A stretch of DNA of 22,588 nucleotides from UBA9547 sp044349205 (GTDB taxonomy: Bacteria > Bacteroidota > Bacteroidia > Cytophagales > UBA9547), in assembly GCA_044349205.1 (NCBI GenBank), contig JBIKRJ010000011.1, positions 1 through 22,588 of the forward strand, in the 5' to 3' direction. Both the position numbers and the translations under genes were made by a program. Position 1 is the first letter of the stretch, and each line of letters starts with the position of its first letter. Under the pieces are notes generated by a model that saw only the letters and a list, made by a program, of their open reading frames with translations, searched no databases and was not told where the DNA came from. Shown piece by piece: positions 1-6,296 of the stretch.

Positions 1-1162
1 CATAAATTGGGATAAGCAATACATTGATTGAAATATTTAGGGGCAAAGCTAGAAACATAATGTTTCTGAATTTTTTTTCCATTCCTATCATTGGCATTAC
101 GGTTTCAGGAGCACCCATCGCACTATTAACCAACTGTCCTGCAGATACTATCAAAAGCGCATAATATGCCTCATCCATTCCAGAACCAAACAAATTCAGA
201 ATAAACTTGCCAAAAATCATAAAACACAAAAAAAAGCCCAAACCTGGAAGAAACATTCTCTGATTCATAATCTTCAAACTTGCAGCTATTCCATTGTGGT
301 CCAATCTAGCATAATGAGTCGAAAATGTACTCGCCATTGACAAAGAAACAAACATTCTACCTATCACCACCAAATAAGAAATTTTCAACACAATAGAATA
401 AACCCCAACTTGGTAGTTGTTTGTCATTAATTCCAAAATAAAGACATCGCAAAATCCCAACAACATAATGAAAAAACTTCCCACAAACAGGTTTGGGATA
501 ACAGATTTGTAATTTTTTAAAGAATCAGAAATATATTCAACCCCCCTGAAAGAGCGGAATACAAAATACCACGATATTATAAGGGTGATGTAGGTAGCAA
601 CTGAATAAGCCAAGAAAAAATTTTGCAGAAAAACATCAAGAATAATGGTAAAAGAAGGGATTAGCACACTTTGCAATAAAAAAAAGAGACTGTTTTTCCC
701 AATTCCTCTTAGGTACTCATAATTTAAAGAAATAATTACAGAAGGAGTAAGAACCACTCCAGTATTGAACACATTTTTGGAAAAGTTTAAATCTTTTCCA
801 AAAGCAAAACCTATCTTATCCCAAGTCAAAAGAAGAATTGCTGAAACAAATAGCGCCAAAAGTGAACAAGTTATCAGAATATTTACGTATAAACCAAATG
901 TTTTGGGTCTGTTTTTTCTTTCTTCGTTTATTGAAGATATTTTGACAAGCAATGAATCACAACCAAATTTTAGTATCAAAGACAAGAAAAATGTCATGAC
1001 GAACACAATAGTGTATGAACCTGACATCTCAATGCCATGCGTTTTAGCTATATAAAAGGTCAGAAAAAAATTGAGGAAAATGCCAAGTCCCCTTACAATA
1101 AGTGGGAAAAACATTCCATTTTTAGAGATGTTTGCTATTTTATTTTTAAAACTAAAACTCAC
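1..1162 (-). CDS. Polysaccharide flippase (Wzx/MOP superfamily), 3' part missing
   Basis: The minus-strand frame is open from 1162 to the window edge, giving about 387 residues without a stop, so the C-terminus is missing. The product is very hydrophobic with repeated 18-22 residue membrane segments. It opens with an amphipathic stretch, then a helix pair around IVRGLGIFLNFFLTFYIAKT (residues 23-42), as in O-antigen and exopolysaccharide flippases that move undecaprenyl-linked sugar units across the inner membrane. Late in the frame, after FGKFILNLFG, comes a segment near SAGQLVNSAMGAPETVMPM, which fits the same fold. The frame is closed upstream by the TGA that ends the neighbouring glycosyltransferase, so the earliest start is GTG at 1162; ATG at 1114 is the alternative. 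The genes lie almost end to end, implying co-transcription. The DNA is AT-rich, as is common in O-antigen loci. The family call is by topology and general resemblance. Confidence 0.75.
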   Translation of the reverse strand, partial: MSFSFKNKIANISKNGMFFPLIVRGLGIFLNFFLTFYIAKTHGIEMSGSYTIVFVMTFFLSLILKFGCDSLLVKISSINEERKNRPKTFGLYVNILITCSLLALFVSAILLLTWDKIGFAFGKDLNFSKNVFNTGVVLTPSVIISLNYEYLRGIGKNSLFFLLQSVLIPSFTIILDVFLQNFFLAYSVATYITLIISWYFVFRSFRGVEYISDSLKNYKSVIPNLFVGSFFIMLLGFCDVFILELMTNNYQVGVYSIVLKISYLVVIGRMFVSLSMASTFSTHYARLDHNGIAASLKIMNQRMFLPGLGFFLCFMIFGKFILNLFGSGMDEAYYALLIVSAGQLVNSAMGAPETVMPMIGMEKKFRNIMFLALPLNISINVLLIPIY

Positions 1163-1165
1163 CTT

Positions 1166-2266
1166 TCAACCCAATAAAACGTCCAAATGACTCTTAGCTG
1201 ATTTTTCCCATGTGAACTCAGAAATTCTCTTTTTTCCTTCAGATATAGTTTTTTCTTTTTTAGTGGGATTTTCAATTGCTTGATTCATCATAGCTGCCAT
1301 ATCCTGAACATTACTTGGATTAAAATAAAAGGCGCCTTCTCCTCCAATCTCGGGCAAGCAAGATGTGTTGGAGCAAACCATGAGTTTAGAATAGTACCAT
1401 GCTTCTAAAATTGGGAATCCAAAACCCTCGGAAAAAGAAGGATAAATCACAAAATGGCAGTTGTTGTATAACCAATCCAACTCCTCGTTAGTAGGCCTAC
1501 TTATCAAAACCACACTATTTTGTAGCCCTTTTTGAGCAACATATTCAGAAGTATTAAAAAAACGCTCAATCTGATTTCCAGCCAAAACTAATTTAAAGCC
1601 CATTGAGAAAGCTCGTGATGAGGCATACGCATCAATCATGTTCTGTATATTTTTATGAGGTCTGTTATTACCCACATACAAAATATATTCATCAGAACAC
1701 AAACCAAACATTTTCTTCTCTTGTATGAAGCTTTTGGTTGAAAAAGGAGAAAAACCATGGTAAATTCTATGTATCTTTTCCTTGTTCACTATAGTATGGT
1801 TTGCCAAATCGATTTTTACATAGTCTGAAAAAACAATGACCTTGTCATAAACTAATCCAGCTAAATTGATAGATAATTTAGCATACAAAATTGCGTGCAA
1901 TCTATCGGTAGCAGCTTTAGAACTAAAAAAATAGTGGTTCATGTCATGAACTGCAAAAACACATTTTTTGGCAACCCTATTCATTGGTGGGTCGATAAAA
2001 GGATTGTAATAAACACTTGAAGATGTCTTTTTAATAATATCTCGAATGACCCTTGCCTGATTAAATAGATTGACTTTAGTGCCAAGATTGCAAAATTCCA
2101 ATTTTTCGGGATGTACAATTTGATGAATTGGAAATTTATCTGTCCCAATTAAAACCAATTTGCAATTTTTAGAATCTAAATGATTGATAAGGTGTATCAC
2201 ATAACGCCCAAGTCCATCTGTAATTTGACTAATATGCCTGACGTCAATTGCGATTTTATTATTCAT
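1166..2266 (-). CDS. Glycosyltransferase family 4 (GT-B fold)
   Basis: The 366-residue cytoplasmic or membrane-associated enzyme should transfer a sugar from a nucleotide-sugar to a lipid-linked glycan. Its N-terminus, IAIDVRHI...DGLGRYV, is the usual glycine-rich opening of GT4 enzymes. The C-terminal Rossmann domain has YILYVGNNRPHKN near residue 195 and the retaining-enzyme EX7E motif EGFGFPILEA with glutamates about 280 and 288. SCLPEIGGEGAFYFNP follows it, as in nucleotide-sugar-binding sites. The frame could open 24 bases earlier at ATG 2290. I chose 2266 because homologous openings begin here and a TACTTTTG promoter element lies at 2271-2278, inside the longer version. The gene directly precedes the flippase, so both probably build and export the same surface polysaccharide. 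Sugar and acceptor cannot be read from sequence. Confidence 0.85.
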   Translation of the reverse strand: MNNKIAIDVRHISQITDGLGRYVIHLINHLDSKNCKLVLIGTDKFPIHQIVHPEKLEFCNLGTKVNLFNQARVIRDIIKKTSSSVYYNPFIDPPMNRVAKKCVFAVHDMNHYFFSSKAATDRLHAILYAKLSINLAGLVYDKVIVFSDYVKIDLANHTIVNKEKIHRIYHGFSPFSTKSFIQEKKMFGLCSDEYILYVGNNRPHKNIQNMIDAYASSRAFSMGFKLVLAGNQIERFFNTSEYVAQKGLQNSVVLISRPTNEELDWLYNNCHFVIYPSFSEGFGFPILEAWYYSKLMVCSNTSCLPEIGGEGAFYFNPSNVQDMAAMMNQAIENPTKKEKTISEGKKRISEFTWEKSAKSHLDVLLG

Positions 2267-2270
2267 TCTA

Positions 2271-2278
2271 CAAAAGTA
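2271..2278 (-). promoter_or_regulatory. Candidate -7 element of the glycosyltransferase gene
   Basis: On the minus strand this is TACTTTTG, an exact match to the Bacteroidota TAnnTTTG -7 element. A TTTG lies about 23 bases further upstream, slightly far for the -33 partner. Transcription would begin almost at ATG 2266, implying a leaderless or near-leaderless mRNA. Confidence 0.4.
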
Positions 2279-2330
2279 ATCAGAATGCATATATTTGCCT
2301 TCAAAAGCAAGTAGCTTTCGGATTACTAAT

Positions 2331-2343
2331 TTTCAACTTGAAA
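2331..2343. promoter_or_regulatory. 13-base palindrome between divergent genes
   Basis: TTTCAA-C-TTGAAA lies between the glycosyltransferase and methyltransferase genes, which are transcribed away from each other. It has perfect 6-base arms and could be an operator for either gene. AT-rich DNA yields such sites by chance, so confidence is low. Confidence 0.2.
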
Positions 2344-2422
2344 CACACCTATTTGCTGTTCAATTTTCAATTAATTTTGAAATCTTTTACTCTATTTTAA
2401 CTGAATTACTAAATCATAATCA

Positions 2423-3154
2423 ATGTCCCAATTAAATTATACCCACAAAGAAATTGACGTAGAGGGGCATATTACGTTGGATGTCATATCTAAAGCTGAT
2501 AAACTGAACCGGTGGATGTACGACACCATACGTCCTTACTGCAATGGCAACATTCTTGAAATTGGAAGTGGCATTGGCAATATCTCTCAGTTTTTTATTG
2601 CCGAAGGTACGCATATTACGCTTTCTGACATTCGAACTAACTATTGCGACATTTTAAAAACCAAGTTCAAAAACAGCTCTGTTGTAGTACTCAATTTGGT
2701 CGATGCCGATTTTGACGAAAAATATGCCCACCTGTTCGAGACTTTCGATTCGGTGTTTGCCCTAAATGTGGTGGAACATATTGAAAACGATGTTTTGGCA
2801 CTTGCAAACATCAAAAAACTTCTGAAAAAGAACGGGAAGGCAGTTATTCTAGTTCCGGCATATCAGTCCCTCTACAATCAGTTTGATGTGGAATTGGAAC
2901 ATTATCGCCGTTATACGCTCTCTTCTTTGCGTGCTGTTTTCGAAAAAACTTCCTATGCTGTAGAAAAAAGCTGGCATTTCAACTTTATTGGGATTTTTGG
3001 ATGGTTTGTTTCTGGAAAATTATTGGGTAAGAAAACAATTCCTGAAGGACAAATGTCTTTTTACAATACTTTGGTACCTGTTTTCAGACTAATCGACAGG
3101 TGCGTTTTCAATCTTATGGGATTGTCGGCGATTACGGTGGGTGTAAAAAAGTAG
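2423..3154 (+). CDS. Class I SAM-dependent methyltransferase
   Basis: This 243-residue protein has a Rossmann-fold methyltransferase core. Motif I is ILEIGSGIGNIS (residues 44-55), an acidic residue after strand 2 lies in LSDI (Asp69), and the post-III segment is ALNVVEHIENDVLAL (113-127). The later segment PAYQSLYNQFDVELEHYRRY is typical of a Bacteroidota and cyanobacterial subgroup often placed beside glycosyltransferases. The C-terminus has a hydrophobic stretch (FNFIGIFGWFVSG, 187-199) that may touch the membrane. The substrate is unknown; methylation of a glycan or lipid intermediate of the adjacent polysaccharide locus is an inference from position. The gene diverges from the glycosyltransferase and converges with the dehydrogenase, their stop codons four bases apart. 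Confidence 0.85.
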   Translation: MSQLNYTHKEIDVEGHITLDVISKADKLNRWMYDTIRPYCNGNILEIGSGIGNISQFFIAEGTHITLSDIRTNYCDILKTKFKNSSVVVLNLVDADFDEKYAHLFETFDSVFALNVVEHIENDVLALANIKKLLKKNGKAVILVPAYQSLYNQFDVELEHYRRYTLSSLRAVFEKTSYAVEKSWHFNFIGIFGWFVSGKLLGKKTIPEGQMSFYNTLVPVFRLIDRCVFNLMGLSAITVGVKK

Positions 3155-3158
3155 TGCA

Positions 3159-4163
3159 CTACTTCACCCAATCCAAATTTACTTCATTGGCCAAATTCGC
3201 CCTTGTTTTATACAAAGAAAGGTTATTAAGCGTTGTATGGGCAATTTCGTGCAAAGCCGTTTCGGTAAGGAAGGCCTGATGGGCTGTAATAAGCACATTG
3301 GGGAAGGTAAGCAAGCGCAAGATTAAATCGTCTTGAATGACGGATTCCGACAAATCTTTGAAAAAAAGTTTGTCTTCGTACTCGTACACATCTATTGCCA
3401 AATACCCTATTTGTTTCTTTTTCAATGCCTCGATGATGGCTTGTGTGTCGATGAGCGCTCCCCTGCCTGTGTTTACAATCATTACATGTGGCTTCATGCG
3501 CCGAACCGATTCTTTGTTGATAATGTGCTTGGTAGCAGGATTCAGCGGGCAGTGCAGCGACACGATATCCGATTCTGCAAAAAGTTGTGGTAAGCTGGTG
3601 TACTCTACTCCTGCATTGACCAATACTTGATTGGGCGTGGGGTCGTAGGCCAAAACTTTGCAACCAAAGCCCTGCATGATATTTGCAAATACAGTGCCGA
3701 TATTCCCTGTGCCAATTATCCCTACAACCTTGCTATGTAATTCGAAACCCGTGAGACCTTCCAAAGAAAAGTTGCCTTCTTTAACGCGATTGTAGGCCTT
3801 GTGTATTTTTCTTGAAAGGGCAAGTACAAGACCTACAGCATGTTCGGCAACTGAATGGGGCGAGTAAGCGGGCACGCGCACTACTTTCATGCCCAATTGG
3901 GCAGCCGCTGCAAGGTCTACATTGTTGAAACCAGCGCAACGCAAGGCTACTATTTTTATGCCTAGCTGGTGCAAGCCTGTCAATACTTCAGCATCCAATT
4001 TGTCGTTCACAAACACGCACACTGCCTCGCAACCTTTGGCCAATGCATAGGTTTCTTTGGCAAGACTAGCTTCAAGATAGACAATGTGATAGTTGAAATG
4101 CTTGTTGGCTTCGTCAAAAAATGTTTTATCGTACGATTTGGCACTAAAGAAAGCGATTTTCAT
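3159..4163 (-). CDS. ldhA: D-lactate dehydrogenase-type 2-hydroxyacid dehydrogenase
   Basis: This 334-residue NAD-dependent enzyme should interconvert D-lactate and pyruvate, or a related 2-hydroxy/2-keto acid pair, in the cytoplasm. The nucleotide-binding motif is GTGNIG (151-156), with Asp174 ending the second strand (LAYDP), which favours NAD over NADP. The catalytic set is visible: Arg234 in NTGRG, Glu263 in DVYEYED and His295 in LITAHQAF. These are each one residue below the known D-lactate dehydrogenase numbering. Substrate-binding Arg75 is in ALRCAGFNN. The segment DKLFFKDLSE followed by RLLTFPNVLITAHQAF is characteristic of the fermentative LdhA subgroup rather than phosphoglycerate dehydrogenase. 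The gene stands alone between a convergent methyltransferase and the terminator of the T9SS protein gene. The exact substrate is inferred. Confidence 0.85.
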   Translation of the reverse strand: MKIAFFSAKSYDKTFFDEANKHFNYHIVYLEASLAKETYALAKGCEAVCVFVNDKLDAEVLTGLHQLGIKIVALRCAGFNNVDLAAAAQLGMKVVRVPAYSPHSVAEHAVGLVLALSRKIHKAYNRVKEGNFSLEGLTGFELHSKVVGIIGTGNIGTVFANIMQGFGCKVLAYDPTPNQVLVNAGVEYTSLPQLFAESDIVSLHCPLNPATKHIINKESVRRMKPHVMIVNTGRGALIDTQAIIEALKKKQIGYLAIDVYEYEDKLFFKDLSESVIQDDLILRLLTFPNVLITAHQAFLTETALHEIAHTTLNNLSLYKTRANLANEVNLDWVK

Positions 4164-4237
4164 TTTCTTTTATAATTGAGATGTAAAGTTAAAATCATCG
4201 ACCGCCAAGATGGCAAACATCAAAAATATATACAAGT

Positions 4238-4270
4238 ACAAAAGGCTGCCCAAAATGGACAGCCTTTTGT
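4238..4270 (-). terminator. Hairpin terminator after the T9SS protein gene
   Basis: On the minus strand ACAAAAGGCTGTCC pairs with GGGCAGCCTTTTGT around a 5-base loop, giving a 14-bp stem with one G-T wobble. The trailing TTTTGT is part of the stem. It begins 22 bases after the stop of the 4292-6169 gene and separates it from the dehydrogenase gene. The wobble pair exists only in the minus-strand transcript, which supports that direction. Confidence 0.65.
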
Positions 4271-4291
4271 CATAATCTTTGTTTCTTAAAT

Positions 4292-6169
4292 TTAGCGATT
4301 TATCAACAACGTCTTGCTGGTAATTTTACCGCCATTGTTTACCGTAACAATGTACATTCCGTTACTGAAATTCGAGGTTTCGAATGTAACCGTTTGATCA
4401 TTGGCAGCTTGGGTAGCCAAGGTAGTGCCCATAGCGTTTTGAATGCTCACTACGGTGTTGGCAAAATTTTGGCTAGTGTACACTTGCACTTTGTCGGTAG
4501 CAGGGTTGGGGTATACCACAATTGCTTCAACTATAGACACTTCTAGCTCATTTTCATAGCTGGTAAGTATTGAGCAATTAACTAGATCCAAACTACCAAG
4601 CCTAGGATGGGCAAAACAAGCACCCTGTCTTGATAATAGAGGTGCATCGCTCTTCAAGGTGAAATCGCTGTTGGCAAACGATATCTGGTTCACGTTGGCA
4701 GATGCCACGTCTGGTATACCGCTGGCCAGTTCGAAAGCGGGTTTTACTAGACCAATCGAATCGCTCACCGTGGTAGTCTTGTTCAATGTAGCACCCGCAG
4801 TGGCTCCCCAACCTGATGATGGACCGTTAGACAACCATGTACTAGCTGAAAAAGTAAAACCTGTTGGCAATGAATTGGCCGAAATGTATGAACCGGTCGC
4901 GTTGGCCAACGTCGTATTGCGAACCACCAAACTGTCGGATGCCGCCTTGGTAGCCGTGCTCGGCGACAAATTGGCACGGTTATTCAAAATCAATGATTTA
5001 GGATAGCCAAACGCCACACTGTTAAACAGGTTCGTCGCCACCGAAGTACGCAGTTCCATCGCGTTGTTGAACCTCGCTGCCGCCTCTGCATTCAAAGCAT
5101 TGGCAGTAGAAGCAGTTGTACCACTTAGCAAGGGTCCTACTAAGGTCACGTTAGACAAGGTAGGCGATGTGACTGGCAATGGATTATTGACACCCGGATT
5201 CACCGCAGGAGTAGATGATCCCAAGTTCGTGTTGTTGTCGTGCTCGAATCCATTTGACTGTCCGTTAGAAGCCGTCTCGTAAATACCAGGGTGGCGTACG
5301 CCCAAGAAAAACTGTCCGAAACCTTTGTATCCTTCGTCCATGTCGAAATCGTCGTCAGTGCCGGCCAACGCTACCAAGTGCTTGGCATTCACCGTGCCGC
5401 CAAACCACTCGAAACTATCGTCCTGACCAAAGCTACACTGTACATAGTCGATGGTAGTACCACGGCCTACCGCAGCCAAGGTTAGGGAGTTCAGCTCTTG
5501 GTTTATCGCGTAGGCGTAACCGGCGTACTCAATACGCACATATTTCAACGTACCAGAATTGTCGTTGTCGTCTGGCGTTGAAGAACCGTAATCGGCTAGT
5601 CTGTCATTGGTCAATGCCTCAAAAGGACGACCTGACTGATTGGAATTGGTCAAAGGGGCATTGATTGTCGCCTTGCCACAAAGCATGATACCAGCCCAAT
5701 CGCCACGAGACCTGTTGCCCACTTCCCTTTCAGAGGTGAAAACGATGGGTTCCAGCGCAGTACCCTCGGCCACTAGCTTGCCGCCTTTCGCCACTATCAG
5801 GGCACCTATCAAAGAACCCGTATTCTTACCCCTTATCACCGTGCCTTTCTCTATGGTCAGAGTGGCACCGCCCAACACGTGCACAGGGCCTTCCAAATAA
5901 TATACATTGGCATTGCTCCAAGTGGTGTTTGCAGAAATATCCGAATTGACCACCACGGGTGTTTTGGCAGGTCCAGTGTAGCTGGCGTCGCCGGGATAAG
6001 CGGTCTGGTTGGGGGCAAAATTAGCCCATGGCTTCGTCCAGTCGGCAGACGAACCAACTCCAAAAGCACCCCTGTAGGATACCTTCTCGAAAAAATCGGC
6101 AGGATTCTGGGCATACCCAAGTATGCTAAAACCAACCAAAATAGTTGCTAATAAGTAAGTTTTTTTCAT
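4292..6169 (-). CDS. T9SS-exported beta-helix-like surface protein with type A sorting domain
   Basis: The 625-residue protein has a signal peptide (MKKTYLLATILVGFSILGYAQ) and a C-terminal type IX secretion sorting domain from about residue 552. That domain opens with VYPNPATDKVQVY and closes with GMYIVTVNN...KTLLINR. After Sec export it should cross the outer membrane through the Por/Gld apparatus and be anchored or released. The body begins FFEKVSYRGAFG, then has segments such as VHVLGGATLTIEKGTVIRG and GALIVAKGGKLVAEGT, which read like parallel beta-helix rungs. Acidic clusters DDNDNSG, GTDDDFDMDEG and FGQDDSFEWFGG could bind metal, but that is a guess. It follows the TonB receptor gene on the same strand 127 bases downstream, so a receptor-plus-surface-partner role is likely. 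Such proteins are sometimes annotated only as sorting-domain proteins, and no enzymatic motif is visible. Confidence 0.8.
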   Translation of the reverse strand: MKKTYLLATILVGFSILGYAQNPADFFEKVSYRGAFGVGSSADWTKPWANFAPNQTAYPGDASYTGPAKTPVVVNSDISANTTWSNANVYYLEGPVHVLGGATLTIEKGTVIRGKNTGSLIGALIVAKGGKLVAEGTALEPIVFTSEREVGNRSRGDWAGIMLCGKATINAPLTNSNQSGRPFEALTNDRLADYGSSTPDDNDNSGTLKYVRIEYAGYAYAINQELNSLTLAAVGRGTTIDYVQCSFGQDDSFEWFGGTVNAKHLVALAGTDDDFDMDEGYKGFGQFFLGVRHPGIYETASNGQSNGFEHDNNTNLGSSTPAVNPGVNNPLPVTSPTLSNVTLVGPLLSGTTASTANALNAEAAARFNNAMELRTSVATNLFNSVAFGYPKSLILNNRANLSPSTATKAASDSLVVRNTTLANATGSYISANSLPTGFTFSASTWLSNGPSSGWGATAGATLNKTTTVSDSIGLVKPAFELASGIPDVASANVNQISFANSDFTLKSDAPLLSRQGACFAHPRLGSLDLVNCSILTSYENELEVSIVEAIVVYPNPATDKVQVYTSQNFANTVVSIQNAMGTTLATQAANDQTVTFETSNFSNGMYIVTVNNGGKITSKTLLINR

Positions 6170-6231
6170 GATTTTAGTGTTTTAAACTGGGAGTAAAACT
6201 ACTGAAGCGAGTTTACTCGATAGTGAACTTG

Positions 6232-6284
6232 ATTTTATGAAATCGTTATAAACTCGAACCCAATGTTACGAAATGGTTTATAAA
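6232..6284. repeat. Imperfect direct repeat upstream of the T9SS protein gene
   Basis: Two copies of a 21-22 base motif lie at 6232-6252 and 6263-6284. They share TTA-GAAAT and end in TTATAAA, with about 18 of 22 aligned positions identical and centres about 31 bases apart (three helical turns). They sit between the receptor stop and the next start, 60-115 bases upstream of the T9SS gene, where a regulator could bind. Confidence 0.3.
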
Positions 6285-6286
6285 TT

Positions 6287-6296
6287 GGGGGGGGGG
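6287..6296. repeat. G10 homopolymer abutting the receptor stop codon
   Basis: Ten consecutive G on the plus strand (C10 in the sense of the flanking genes) follow directly on the TAA stop of the TonB receptor at 6297-6299. The tract lies about 120 bases before the T9SS gene start, outside both reading frames. Long G/C tracts are slippage-prone, and this one stands out in AT-rich intergenic DNA. Confidence 0.9.

Noticed and set aside
1..2290. Recent horizontal transfer of the flippase and glycosyltransferase genes
   Set aside because: AT-richness is normal for surface-polysaccharide genes, and the window shows no mobile element beside them.
3151..3162. Perfect palindrome GTAGTGCACTAC spanning both convergent stop codons
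   Set aside because: It has no loop and no T-run, so I do not call it a terminator; the two TAG stops reading into each other explain most of it.
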